Assembly: GCF_016508255.1 (NCBI RefSeq)
Contig: NZ_JADVKT010000002.1
Location: 620,001 to 684,000 of the forward strand
Length of the DNA stretch: 64,000 bases
Source: Acinetobacter calcoaceticus
GTDB taxonomy: Bacteria; Pseudomonadota; Gammaproteobacteria; Pseudomonadales; Moraxellaceae
Reading direction: 5' to 3'
Shown one piece after another: positions 26,680-35,869 of this stretch. Each line of letters starts with the position of its first letter. Positions within the stretch are counted from its first letter, which is position 1. Position numbers and translations under genes: made by a program. The notes under the pieces are model-generated. The model was not told the DNA's origin and did not search any database. It was given only the letters and a program-made list of their open reading frames with translations.

Positions 26680-27855
26680 TTGGTAAACCGAAAACTTAAA
26701 ATAGGCATTGTAGTTGGGGAAGTTTCTGGAGATACGCTGGGTGTAAAACTGATGCGTAGTTTCCGTGAACAAGGAATCGATGCCGAATTTGAGGGAATTG
26801 GTGGACCTCAAATGATTGCTGAAGGTTTTAAGAGTTACTATTCAATGGAAACCTTGTCTGTGATGGGCATTGTTGAAGTATTAAAAGATCTTAAAAAGCT
26901 ATTTGCTGTACGTGATGGTTTAATTAATCAATGGACTGAGCAACCAGTTGATATTTTTATAGGCATTGATGCACCAGACTTTAATCTTCGACTTTCTAAA
27001 AGTATTAAAGAAAAGAATCTTCCAATAAAAACAGTTCAATATGTGAGTCCATCAGTTTGGGCATGGCGCCAAGGGCGTGTACATGGCATTAAACAAAGTA
27101 TAGATTTAGTCCTTTGTTTATTTCCTTTTGAAAAAGTCTTTTATGAGCGATATGAAGTTCCAGCAGCCTTTGTAGGCCATCCATTAGCTAAACAATTGCC
27201 ACTTGAAAATCCAATTAAAATAGCAAAGCAGCAATTGGGTATTGATGAAAATCAAAAACATATTGCTTTATTGCCGGGTAGCCGAAAAGGAGAAGTAGAG
27301 CGATTACTGCCTATGCTATTGGGTGCTGCCAATATTCTGCATAGCAAATATCCAGATCTTCAATTTTTAGTTCCAGCAATTAATGATGCGCGTAAACAAC
27401 AGATTGAGCAGGGTGTTGAACAAATTGCTCCAAACTTGAAAGCAAAAATTCATATTTTAGAAAATACAGATAGTGAGTCAAAAATTGGCCGTATGGTCAT
27501 GAATGCAAGTGACATTATTGCTTTAGCATCTGGGACAGCAACATTGGAAGCAATGTTAATGCATAGACCGATGGTCACTTTCTATAAATTACATTGGTTG
27601 ACCTATTTAATTGCAAAGTTCTTGGTCAAAATTCCTTACTATTCTTTGCCTAATATTATTGCGGGTAAAAAAGTGATTGAAGAGCTGATTCAGACTGATG
27701 CTACGCCAGAAAATTTAGCAACTGAAATAGAAAAACTAATGAATGTTGAAAAAGCTCAAATTCAAGTGATGCAACATTTAACTATGCATAAGCAGCTTAT
27801 TTCAGGAAATACCGAAGATCCGGTTCAGGTTATTTTGCAATGCTTAAACAGCTAA
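26680..27855 (+). CDS. lpxB: lipid-A-disaccharide synthase
   Basis: LpxB joins UDP-2,3-diacylglucosamine and lipid X to form the lipid A disaccharide, at the inner leaflet of the inner membrane. It is a GT19 glycosyltransferase of normal length (391 residues). Family motifs seen are VGEVSGDTLG at the N-terminus, FIGIDAPDFNLRL, YVSPSVWAWR, FVGHPLAKQL, LLPGSRKGEV and ASGTATLEA. It starts with TTG. It stands apart from lpxA/lpxD here and ends 2 nt before the convergent TetR gene. Confidence 0.95.
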   Translation: MVNRKLKIGIVVGEVSGDTLGVKLMRSFREQGIDAEFEGIGGPQMIAEGFKSYYSMETLSVMGIVEVLKDLKKLFAVRDGLINQWTEQPVDIFIGIDAPDFNLRLSKSIKEKNLPIKTVQYVSPSVWAWRQGRVHGIKQSIDLVLCLFPFEKVFYERYEVPAAFVGHPLAKQLPLENPIKIAKQQLGIDENQKHIALLPGSRKGEVERLLPMLLGAANILHSKYPDLQFLVPAINDARKQQIEQGVEQIAPNLKAKIHILENTDSESKIGRMVMNASDIIALASGTATLEAMLMHRPMVTFYKLHWLTYLIAKFLVKIPYYSLPNIIAGKKVIEELIQTDATPENLATEIEKLMNVEKAQIQVMQHLTMHKQLISGNTEDPVQVILQCLNS

Positions 27856-27857
27856 CG

Positions 27858-28499
27858 TTAAGTACTTGATTGGCTAATTGCTTTTAATCCAGCTAATGAG
27901 AATTTTTTAAAATGCTCAACTAAATCATGTAATGGCATCTGGGCAATATTTTTTAGAGGCTGAGGTGCCTGAGCATTAGGTCCTGCAATAATGAGCATCA
28001 TACAGGGTGTCATAACACTTAAAATGCAAGGTAAAACGGCTGGATCATTTTCATCGAGACAGGCAACTTGGCTAATAATTTTACGAATAAGAAAAAATTT
28101 TCTCATGCCTGCAAACTCGATGAAACTTAATAAATGTTCAGAAGGTGAAAACAGTTCACGAATAAATACTTTGCCGTGCCATACATCTTTTTTGGTTAAT
28201 TTATGCAGCAAAGTCTCAAGTAGTGAGCTTAATTTTTCTTCTGGGGTGAGAGAACTTTCAACAAGTGCTAGTAGGTGATTTTCATCTAAATAATGAGCAT
28301 GAGCTTCGACTAAAACAGCCTGATATAGACCATCACGACCATCAAAGTGATAATTAATGGTAGCCAAATCAACATTTGCTGCTTTGGCAATTGTTTTATT
28401 AGGCGTTTTTGCAAAACCATATTGGGCAATTAAAGGACCTGCTGCCTCTAAAATTTTAGATTTTGTTAAATTACCATCACTTCGTCTAGATCTGGACAT
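27858..28499 (-). CDS. TetR-family transcriptional repressor
   Basis: This 213-residue regulator has an N-terminal TetR helix-turn-helix (ILEAAGPLIAQYGFAKTPNK, then TIAKAANVDLATINYHFDGR) and a helical ligand-binding domain. It is divergent from a HlyD-ABC exporter cluster, as E. coli CecR (YbiH) is from ybhGFSR. It most likely represses that cluster and possibly itself. The inducer is unknown. The start follows an upstream AT-rich operator region. Confidence 0.88.
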   Translation of the reverse strand: MSRSRRSDGNLTKSKILEAAGPLIAQYGFAKTPNKTIAKAANVDLATINYHFDGRDGLYQAVLVEAHAHYLDENHLLALVESSLTPEEKLSSLLETLLHKLTKKDVWHGKVFIRELFSPSEHLLSFIEFAGMRKFFLIRKIISQVACLDENDPAVLPCILSVMTPCMMLIIAGPNAQAPQPLKNIAQMPLHDLVEHFKKFSLAGLKAISQSST

Positions 28500-28564
28500 A
28501 TTTAAACCTAATTTTCGTTCACCATAAAAGTATATCTTTTATTCAAAGATGAGAGTAATTTAAA

Positions 28565-28581
28565 TTTAAATTGAATTTAAA
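28565..28581. promoter_or_regulatory. candidate TetR operator palindrome
   Basis: A perfect 17-bp palindrome, TTTAAATTGAATTTAAA, lies between the divergent TetR and HlyD starts. It is a plausible repressor site, but the AT-richness of the region makes chance likely enough to keep confidence low. Confidence 0.4.
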
Positions 28582-28617
28582 CTAATAAAATTTGAATTTG
28601 ATAAGAAGGCCAATAAG

Positions 28618-29640
28618 ATGAATAAAAAAGTGATTGCCGGTGTTTTAGTTATTATAGCTGTAGCTGCCTTCAGTTTTTTGGCATGGAAATATAATAATAA
28701 AAAACAATCAGATAATAATTTAACTTTATATGGGAACGTAGATATTCGCCAAGTTTCACTTGCATTTGAAGAGTCGGGGCGTATTCAGAAACTTCTTGTC
28801 CAAGAGGGTGATAAAGTTCAAACAGGTCAGTTACTCGCGACACTTAATACCAACGCATTACAGATTCAGGCAAAGCAAGCACAAGCACAACTTAAAGCGC
28901 AACAAGAGGCAATTGTTAAACAAGAGGCGGGGGCTCGTCCCGAAGAAATTATTCAAGCAAAAGCACAACTCGCTTCTGCCCAAGCTGACTTAGATAAAAC
29001 CAATAAAAATTTACAGCGTTTACAGATATTGGTAAGTAGTACAGATGGTCGGGCAATTAGTCAACAAGAGTTGGACTATGCAAAAAGTAATCAACATAGT
29101 GCCGAAGCAGCAGTTCGTGAAAGACAAGCCAATTTAGAATTAATAATTAAAGGCGCACGCAAAGAAGATCGAGAGGCAACAAAAGCACAATATGAGGCGA
29201 CTAAAGCCAATCTGGATTTAATTAATTATAATCTTACCCAAGCTGAGTTAAGAGCTCCTGTAAATGCAGTTGTAAGAGCACGACTACAGGAAATTGGCGA
29301 TATGACCTCAGCTCAAAAAGCAGTTTATACATTGGCACTAACTAATCCTAAATGGATTCGTGTATATGTGAATGAGCAAGATTTAAGTGTAATTAAAATG
29401 GGTGAAAATATCCAAGTCATCCATGATTCAAATCCTGATCAACCTATTAAAGGCACAATTGGTTATATCTCTTCTGTTGCTGAATTTACCCCTAAAACTG
29501 TACAGACAGAAGAAATTAGAACAACACTCGTGTACGAAGTGCGTGTATATGTAAATGATCCAAATGATCAATTAAAAATGGGGCAGCCCGTTACGGTAAA
29601 AGTTCCACTTGTTTCAGGTGAGAAAGCTTATGACCGATGA
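28618..29640 (+). CDS. HlyD-family membrane fusion protein
   Basis: This 340-residue periplasmic adaptor belongs to an ABC exporter of the YbhG type. An N-terminal membrane anchor lies at residues 5-23, followed by a lipoyl-like half (VSLAFEESGRIQKLLVQEGD). A long Ala/Gln-rich coiled-coil hairpin runs from about 80 to 210, then the second lipoyl half (LRAPVNAVVRARLQEIGD) and a beta-barrel domain. It overlaps the ATPase gene by 11 nt, so the pair is translationally coupled. AAGAAGG precedes the ATG. Confidence 0.92.
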   Translation: MNKKVIAGVLVIIAVAAFSFLAWKYNNKKQSDNNLTLYGNVDIRQVSLAFEESGRIQKLLVQEGDKVQTGQLLATLNTNALQIQAKQAQAQLKAQQEAIVKQEAGARPEEIIQAKAQLASAQADLDKTNKNLQRLQILVSSTDGRAISQQELDYAKSNQHSAEAAVRERQANLELIIKGARKEDREATKAQYEATKANLDLINYNLTQAELRAPVNAVVRARLQEIGDMTSAQKAVYTLALTNPKWIRVYVNEQDLSVIKMGENIQVIHDSNPDQPIKGTIGYISSVAEFTPKTVQTEEIRTTLVYEVRVYVNDPNDQLKMGQPVTVKVPLVSGEKAYDR

Positions 29641-31393
29641 AGAAACAGTAGTTGAAGCCCATAATTTAGTCATGACTTTTAAAACTGAAAGTAAAATGTC
29701 AGCTGATATTACGGCAATTGATAATTTGAATATAGAAATCAATAAAGGGGAGCTTACAGCTTTAGTTGGGCCAGATGGGGCTGGAAAAACTACATTTTTA
29801 AGACTGGTTGCGGGACTATATCAACCTACTTGTGGCTCTTTAACTGTATTGGGATTAGATGTTGTTAAAAATCCACAAGCGGTACAAAACCGTATTAGTT
29901 ATATGCCGCAACGTTTTGGACTATATGAAGATTTAAGCGTACAAGAAAATCTTGATTTATATGCTGATTTACACGATGTTCCAAAAGAAATTCGTACTCA
30001 ACGATTTAAACGTTTATTGGAAATGACAGACCTTGCTCAATTCACTCGACGTTTAGCGGGTCAACTTTCTGGTGGAATGAAACAAAAACTAGGGCTAGCA
30101 TGTACTTTAGTTCGTTCCCCAGAGTTACTATTGCTTGACGAGCCTAGTGTTGGTGTAGACCCTTTATCAAGACGGGACTTATGGATCATTATTGAACAGC
30201 TTGTTCAGGAAGAAAACCTAAGTGTAATTATAAGTACTGCTTATATGGATGAAGCAGAAAAATGTGCACAAGTTTATATCATGCACGAGGGGAAAATTTT
30301 AAAGCAGGGCTCTCCAGAGCAATTAAAAGAAATAGCACGTGGCCAAACATGGCAAGTAAAACCTCCTGCAAATATTAAGGCGCGGACTGTACAAGCCCAA
30401 TTACTTGATAATCATCTAGAGATTATTGATGCTGTTCCAAAAGGTGAACAAGTACGTTTTATTAGTCGCCAGAAAGAATTATCAGCCAGTGCTTTACTTC
30501 AGGGGCTAATAGCAAATACCCGAGAACCTGAACTTGAAGATGCTTTTATGATGTTATTACAACAAAATCAAAAGCAACGAAAACAAATGTCCATTTCTGA
30601 ACGAGCTTTTGATTCACTGCAAAATCATGAGTTGGAATCAGACCAACCTATCATTGTGGTCAAAGATTTAGTCAGAACTTTTGGAGATTTTACTGCTGTC
30701 GCTAACACTTCATTTGATGTGCAGCGCGGTGAAATTTTTGGATTACTTGGGCCTAATGGAGCTGGGAAAACAACGACATTTCGAATGCTATGTGGATTGT
30801 TGCCAGCAAGTAGTGGGTATCTAGAAGTTGCTGGTAAAAACTTACGGACAGCTCGTGCTGAAGCTAGGGCTAACGTAGGTTATGTCTCTCAGAAATTTGC
30901 ACTTTATAGTAATTTAACTGTTTTAGAGAATCTCAAATTTTTTGGTGGAGCCTATGGCTTATCGGGCGAAAAACTAAAACATCAAATTGATAAGGCATTA
31001 CAGCAATACGATTTAAAAACCCATATTAAAAGTGGTGATTTACCGGGTGGCTATAAACAACGCTTATCGATGGCTGCTGCATTGCTACATGAACCAGAAA
31101 TTTTGTTTTTAGATGAACCTACGAGCGGAATTGATCCACTTGCACGGCGTTTATTTTGGTACAGCATTGGTGAGCTTGCAAATCAGGGCATTACCATTAT
31201 TATTACGACCCATTTTATGGAAGAAGCGGAATATTGTGATCGAATTGCCATACAGGATGCTGGAAAGTTATTAGCCTTAGGCTCACCTCAACAAGTACGC
31301 CAGTTAGCAAGTAAAGATAAACAGATTGGTGATATGAATGAGGCTTTTATTGCAATTGTGGAGCAAGCACGTGCGTTAAGGCATGCTGTTTAG
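29630..31393 (+). CDS. ABC transporter ATPase with two fused nucleotide-binding domains
   Basis: This 587-residue protein has two complete ABC ATPase domains in tandem, as in E. coli YbhF. Domain one has Walker A GPDGAGKTT, signature LSGGMKQKLG and Walker B LLLLDEPS. Domain two has GPNGAGKTT, GDLPGGYKQRL (a variant signature) and ILFLDEPT. The ATG is chosen because AGGTGAG lies 7 nt upstream; an in-frame start 21 nt earlier has none. It energises the exporter with the two permeases downstream. Confidence 0.94.
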   Translation: MTDEETVVEAHNLVMTFKTESKMSADITAIDNLNIEINKGELTALVGPDGAGKTTFLRLVAGLYQPTCGSLTVLGLDVVKNPQAVQNRISYMPQRFGLYEDLSVQENLDLYADLHDVPKEIRTQRFKRLLEMTDLAQFTRRLAGQLSGGMKQKLGLACTLVRSPELLLLDEPSVGVDPLSRRDLWIIIEQLVQEENLSVIISTAYMDEAEKCAQVYIMHEGKILKQGSPEQLKEIARGQTWQVKPPANIKARTVQAQLLDNHLEIIDAVPKGEQVRFISRQKELSASALLQGLIANTREPELEDAFMMLLQQNQKQRKQMSISERAFDSLQNHELESDQPIIVVKDLVRTFGDFTAVANTSFDVQRGEIFGLLGPNGAGKTTTFRMLCGLLPASSGYLEVAGKNLRTARAEARANVGYVSQKFALYSNLTVLENLKFFGGAYGLSGEKLKHQIDKALQQYDLKTHIKSGDLPGGYKQRLSMAAALLHEPEILFLDEPTSGIDPLARRLFWYSIGELANQGITIIITTHFMEEAEYCDRIAIQDAGKLLALGSPQQVRQLASKDKQIGDMNEAFIAIVEQARALRHAV

Positions 31394-31403
31394 GAGGTCT
31401 ACA

Positions 31404-32531
31404 ATGAGTCAGTTTGCATTTTGGAATCGATTGATAGCATTAGTTCGTAAAGAAACTAAGCAGTTAGTTCGTGATAAAAGTAGTCTCGCAATTGGTTTGG
31501 TTCTGCCTATCATCTTAATTTTACTTTTTGGTTATGGACTTTCCTTTGACTTAAATCAGGCACGAGTTGGTGTTGTAGTTGATCAGTCTTCACCACAGAT
31601 CAATCAGGTTTTAGCGGGTTTAAATGGTTCGCAATATTTAACGAGTCAAGAGTTTCATAATTTGCCTGAAGCAGAGCAGGCCATTCGAGATGGCGAGATT
31701 GATGCCATTTTGCATTTCCCTTCAGATTTCGCGAGTCAGGCACAACAAGGTAACGCAAAGGCTCAACTGTTATTAAATGGTACGTCTACCACCATAGCAA
31801 CAGCTTTGGAAGGATATGTCACAGGTGCTTTGGCTACCGCGCCGTCTATACAAGTTGACCGTAGTCCAATATTAGCAACTTCAAGCGCCGTTAATATTGA
31901 ACAACGAATATGGTTTAACGAATCTGCTAACAGTACTTGGTTTTTAGTCCCAGGTTTGATGGTATTAATCTTAACTTTAATCGGTGCATTTTTAACGGGG
32001 TTGCTTATTGCCCGTGAAAGGGAGCGAGGAACACTAGAGGCCTTATTTGTGACGCCTGTAAGACCATTTGAAATTGTATTAGCAAAGCTCATTCCCTATG
32101 TTGTGGTCGGCATGATTGATATCGTGATCTGTATTATTGCTGCGTATTTTATTTTTGAAGTACCCATGCGCGGTTCATTATTCTCAATTTTATCAGCTTC
32201 ATTTTTATATTTAATTGTTTCGTTATTACTTGGTTTAACCATATCAGGCTTTGCTCAAAGCCAGTTTCAGGCGAGTCAAATTGCTTTATTGGCAAGTTTT
32301 ATGCCTGCACTCATGCTTTCAGGTTTTGTTTTCGATACACGAAATTTACCCTTGGTTGTACAAATTGTTAGCCAGTTACTTCCAGCTACGCATTTTATGA
32401 TTTTAATTAAAACCCTATTTATGGGAGGTGATGATTGGAAGTTATGGTTTAAAGAATGCGGTATTTTATTAGGATATATCGTTGTTTTGATATGTGCTGT
32501 GAACTTTTCACTGAAAAAACGGTTGAGATAA
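31404..32531 (+). CDS. ABC-2 type transporter permease
   Basis: This 375-residue permease resembles YbhS/YbhR. It has one N-terminal helix, a large periplasmic domain (about residues 45-175) and five C-terminal helices with the ABC-2 motif ARERERGTLEALFVTPVRP. AGGAGGT lies 7 nt upstream of the ATG. It probably pairs with the next permease as a heterodimer. Confidence 0.93.
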   Translation: MSQFAFWNRLIALVRKETKQLVRDKSSLAIGLVLPIILILLFGYGLSFDLNQARVGVVVDQSSPQINQVLAGLNGSQYLTSQEFHNLPEAEQAIRDGEIDAILHFPSDFASQAQQGNAKAQLLLNGTSTTIATALEGYVTGALATAPSIQVDRSPILATSSAVNIEQRIWFNESANSTWFLVPGLMVLILTLIGAFLTGLLIARERERGTLEALFVTPVRPFEIVLAKLIPYVVVGMIDIVICIIAAYFIFEVPMRGSLFSILSASFLYLIVSLLLGLTISGFAQSQFQASQIALLASFMPALMLSGFVFDTRNLPLVVQIVSQLLPATHFMILIKTLFMGGDDWKLWFKECGILLGYIVVLICAVNFSLKKRLR

Positions 32532-32535
32532 AGTT

Positions 32536-33654
32536 ATGTGGCAGCAACTAATCGCTTGGCTAAAACATTTAAGTTTTTTAGTCAAAAAGGAATTCCTGAC
32601 CATTTTTAGTGACCCTGCAAATAGAGTCATTCTATTTGTACCGGCACTGATGCAAGCACTTTTGTTTGGTTATGCTGCAACTTATGATGTTAACCGTGTG
32701 GATTATGCAATTTTAGATCAGAGTAATGGGCAAGTTTCGCATGAACTGATCTCAAAGCTCGATGGCTCTGGTATTTTTAAGCGGATTGCAACACTTCAAT
32801 ATACAGATCAAATCAAACAGGTCATTGATAGTCGTCAGGCATTGGTCGTGATTACGATTCCTTCAGACTTCGAGAGCAAATTAAATAATAATCAAAGCTC
32901 TCCTATACAGGTCATTGTTGATGGCAGAAACTCATCAACTGCTGTTGTGGCTGGTTCATATCTAAATAAAATTATTGGTCAGTTTAATCAGCAAAAATTT
33001 AACTCAGCCTTACCGATTAGTCTTGAAACAAGAACATGGTACAACCCAAATCAGGAATCTCGTTGGAGCCTAATGCCTTCATTAATTGCGGCATTAAGTA
33101 TGATGCAAACATTGCTTTTATCTGCTTTATCTGTAGCACGTGAACGTGAGCAAGGTACATTTGATCAGTTATTAGTTACGCCGTATACACCATTACAAAT
33201 TATGATTGGTAAGGCCTTACCTCCAATTTTTGTAGGATTGATGCAATCAACCATTATTTTATTGATCATTTTATTCTGGTTTAAAATTCCAATGAATGGT
33301 TCTATTGGACTGCTTTATTTTGGTTTATTAAGTTTTAATGTGGCTGTAGTCGGAGTGGGCCTATCAATTTCGGCTTTATCTTTAAATATGCAACAAGCCA
33401 TGCTTTTTACATTTTTATTGATTATGCCTTTGATGTTGCTTTCAGGTTTACTTACACCAGTAGAAAACATGCCGAAAGTACTACAAATAGCAACTTACGC
33501 AAACCCTTTAAGGTTTGGAATTAACTTGGTACAACGGGTTTATTTGGAAGGTGCGAGCTTTGCACAAGTCAAATTCAACTTTATTCCAATGATCATACTT
33601 GGAGTAGTAACTTTACCCTTAGCTGCTTGGCTATTTAGGAACAGATTATCTTAA
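32536..33654 (+). CDS. ABC-2 type transporter permease
   Basis: This 372-residue second permease of the exporter follows the first by 4 nt. It has the same layout: N-terminal helix, periplasmic domain, then five or so helices containing VAREREQGTFDQLLVTPYTP. The two permeases are paralogues that likely form the membrane channel. E. coli YbhGFSR has been linked to drug and cation export; the substrate here is not inferable. Confidence 0.93.
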   Translation: MWQQLIAWLKHLSFLVKKEFLTIFSDPANRVILFVPALMQALLFGYAATYDVNRVDYAILDQSNGQVSHELISKLDGSGIFKRIATLQYTDQIKQVIDSRQALVVITIPSDFESKLNNNQSSPIQVIVDGRNSSTAVVAGSYLNKIIGQFNQQKFNSALPISLETRTWYNPNQESRWSLMPSLIAALSMMQTLLLSALSVAREREQGTFDQLLVTPYTPLQIMIGKALPPIFVGLMQSTIILLIILFWFKIPMNGSIGLLYFGLLSFNVAVVGVGLSISALSLNMQQAMLFTFLLIMPLMLLSGLLTPVENMPKVLQIATYANPLRFGINLVQRVYLEGASFAQVKFNFIPMIILGVVTLPLAAWLFRNRLS

Positions 33655-33667
33655 TCATGTTAATTAA

Positions 33668-33690
33668 AAAGCCCCATTTTAGGGGCTTTA
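33668..33690. terminator. hairpin terminator between the exporter operon and the DUF2797 gene
   Basis: The 8-bp stem AAAGCCCC/GGGGCTTT lies between two convergent genes. The A/T flanks are short on both sides. Confidence 0.75.
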
Positions 33691-33698
33691 AAACTTAC

Positions 33699-34568
33699 TT
33701 AGGCACGTATAATCAGTTGGTAACCCGTATATTTACGGATGTTAATAACACCAATATCAAAAATTAAATATTGACCTTTAATGCCCTGTAATACACCGCG
33801 AATTTTTGGAGTTTTATCCAAATTTAGAGACTTAATTTTTTCAGGGTACTGCTCAACAGGGTAAACAAACTCACGTGGTAGCTCATCTTCTAATAATTCA
33901 ACGGTTTCGTTAAATTCAAGATTTTGGCTAAATTCCTCACGAATCGTTTGAATTTTAGGTGCAAACTCTTCGATTAACTGATCACGTTGCTCAGTTAGTT
34001 TTAGAGGTTCAGCTTCTCCCTTAAGGAGTTTACGCCAATCAGTTTTGTCAGCAACTAAAGAACCAAACATTGTTTCAAGCTGACCAGATAAACGACGTGA
34101 TCCAACTTTCATAATTGGTAAGGCCTGAGTTGCACCTTGATCTAACCAACGACCTGGCATATGACTAACGCGGGTAATACCAACTTTCAAAGCGCTCGAA
34201 TTTGCTAAATAAACAATATGAGGCTGGAAACAAACATTGTGGGCAAAGTCATCTTCACGACATGTACCTAAGTGGTAATGGCATGTTTCTGGCTTCATAA
34301 TACAGAGGTCACATTCCGCTTTCGTTTTAAAACATTTAAAACAGTGACCTTGAGAATAAGATTTTGGTGTTTTAGTGCCACAAGAAGTGCAATAAATATT
34401 ACCTGTCCATTCGATTTCTAGTTCTTGTCCTAAATTAAAAGGAAGATCAATTTCTGAACGGTCTAATACAAATTTGTATTCAACATTTGCTTTGGTTGTC
34501 TGTTGATCAGTTACACTAGCATCTTTTAGGCCTGCATGCATTTTATGGCAAATGCCTTGTAGTTCCAT
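33699..34568 (-). CDS. DUF2797 family protein
   Basis: This 289-residue protein is of the DUF2797 type. A Cys-rich N-terminal half (CTSCGTKT, CFKCFKTKAECDLC, CHYHLGTC) probably binds zinc. It is followed by a segment, VYLANSSALKVGITRVSHMP, resembling a GIY-YIG-like core. The ATG at 34568 is preferred, with GTGAG about 10 nt upstream; an in-frame TTG lies 24 nt earlier. It is divergent from the DUF6231 gene across a very short spacer. The molecular function is not known to me. Confidence 0.82.
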   Translation of the reverse strand: MELQGICHKMHAGLKDASVTDQQTTKANVEYKFVLDRSEIDLPFNLGQELEIEWTGNIYCTSCGTKTPKSYSQGHCFKCFKTKAECDLCIMKPETCHYHLGTCREDDFAHNVCFQPHIVYLANSSALKVGITRVSHMPGRWLDQGATQALPIMKVGSRRLSGQLETMFGSLVADKTDWRKLLKGEAEPLKLTEQRDQLIEEFAPKIQTIREEFSQNLEFNETVELLEDELPREFVYPVEQYPEKIKSLNLDKTPKIRGVLQGIKGQYLIFDIGVINIRKYTGYQLIIRA

Positions 34569-34607
34569 AAAGTTTAAACTCACATCTTTCAATTAAGGGT
34601 TGCAGTT

Positions 34608-35069
34608 ATGGCTGAACAAAATGTCATCACTTCTATGCTAGACGATTTATCAAACGAACAGCCCATTCATACTGCACTTTGTATTGGCCAGAAAATTGAC
34701 CTGAATAACGCAATTCAATGGCACTATTTTACCGTAACTGAGCTTTTAAGTCTGCCTTTTACTCAGCGTTATGATTTGGGTTTTGTATTGTTTGATACAG
34801 ATGAAATGCAGAACATAACTGAAGTACAAAAATCACAATTATTAGTAAAACTACGTGATTTATTAGCAAAACGAATTGTTGTGGTAAGCAAACGCAGTGA
34901 TGAGCAGTTATTACGTTCTTTAGGCTTCACTCAACTCATTGATAAGATGTCGCATGATAGCGATTTTGCTTTATGGCAATTTAATATAATGACCTATAAA
35001 CATGTTCCAGATTGGTTTAATTCAAAGTTTTGGGCGAACCCAGAAAACTGGAATAAATTCCGCTGGTAA
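34608..35069 (+). CDS. DUF6231 family protein
   Basis: This 153-residue soluble protein is of the Pseudomonas/Acinetobacter type annotated as DUF6231. The layout suggests a Rossmann-like alpha/beta fold (IHTALCIGQ, YDLGFVLFDTDE, LLAKRIVVVSKRSDEQLLRSLGF). It ends in the acidic-aromatic tail NPENWNKFRW. Function unknown. It is divergent from the DUF2797 gene. Confidence 0.8.
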   Translation: MAEQNVITSMLDDLSNEQPIHTALCIGQKIDLNNAIQWHYFTVTELLSLPFTQRYDLGFVLFDTDEMQNITEVQKSQLLVKLRDLLAKRIVVVSKRSDEQLLRSLGFTQLIDKMSHDSDFALWQFNIMTYKHVPDWFNSKFWANPENWNKFRW

Positions 35070-35168
35070 AAGAGCACTAAATCTCTTTCAAAATTTAACA
35101 ATTTGGCTTTTGCTGTCTTAACAAGAATCCGCGTATGCTCATGTGTAAACCATACATAAGAGTTACAC

Positions 35169-35756
35169 ATGACAAATTTAAGCAACATTGTAGAAGTTCT
35201 GGCTCAGCAGGCTTTAGGTGGGAACCAACAAGCGTCAGGCCAAGGTGGTTTAGGTGGGATTTTAGGTTCAGTACTTGGACAAATGGGCGGCAATACTCAA
35301 GGTTCACAAGGTGGACTTGGGGGAGTACTGGGTTCTGTATTAGGGCAAGTGACTGGGAACAATAGCGCACCTCAAGCTGGTGGTGGGGTACAAAGTTTAT
35401 TAATTGCAGTTGTACCTTTAATTTTAGGTTGGGTTCAACAACAAGGTGGTTTACAGGCCGCGCTTGAAAAATTAAAAGGTGCTGGTTTAAGCAGCCAAGT
35501 TCAAAGCTGGGTTGACCCAAACCAAAACAATAGTGAGGTTCCTACTCAACAATTACAGAGTTTATTTAATCCAGCTGACATTGAACAAGTTGCCGAGCAA
35601 GCTCAAGCTCCGAAAGAGCAAGTTTATGGTGCAATTGCGACAGTTCTACCAAAAGTGATTGATTCACTTACACCACAAGGTGCGAATACAGACCATCAGG
35701 AGGCAAATCAGGACATTCAAAATGTCATGAATCTTGTGAGTGGTTTTTTAAAATAA
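35169..35756 (+). CDS. YidB-like DUF937 protein with Gly-rich repeats
   Basis: This 195-residue protein resembles YidB/DUF937. The N-terminal part carries two near-identical Gly-rich repeats (GGLGGILGSVLGQ at about 26-38, GGLGGVLGSVLGQ at about 48-60). A hydrophobic segment, LLIAVVPLILGWVQQQGG, follows near 76-93, then an amphipathic C-terminal domain. It has its own terminator. The role of YidB proteins is poorly defined. Confidence 0.85.
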   Translation: MTNLSNIVEVLAQQALGGNQQASGQGGLGGILGSVLGQMGGNTQGSQGGLGGVLGSVLGQVTGNNSAPQAGGGVQSLLIAVVPLILGWVQQQGGLQAALEKLKGAGLSSQVQSWVDPNQNNSEVPTQQLQSLFNPADIEQVAEQAQAPKEQVYGAIATVLPKVIDSLTPQGANTDHQEANQDIQNVMNLVSGFLK

Positions 35757-35772
35757 TATATAAATTTTTACG

Positions 35773-35804
35773 AAAGCCGATAACTTTGATATATCGGCTT
35801 TTTT
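35773..35804 (+). terminator. rho-independent terminator of the YidB-like gene
   Basis: The stem AAAGCCGATA/TATCGGCTTT is followed by a T-run, 16 nt after the stop. Confidence 0.9.
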
Positions 35805-35819
35805 ATTCTGCACAATAAA

Positions 35820-35843
35820 CTAAAAGGGCAGAAGCCCTTTTAG
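35820..35843 (-). terminator. hairpin downstream of the porin gene
   Basis: A 10-bp inverted repeat, CTAAAAGGGC/GCCCTTTTAG, lies 26 nt past the porin stop on the minus strand. The stem ends in T-rich sequence. Confidence 0.75.
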
Positions 35844-35869
35844 TTTATATCTGAATTGAATGTAACTGA

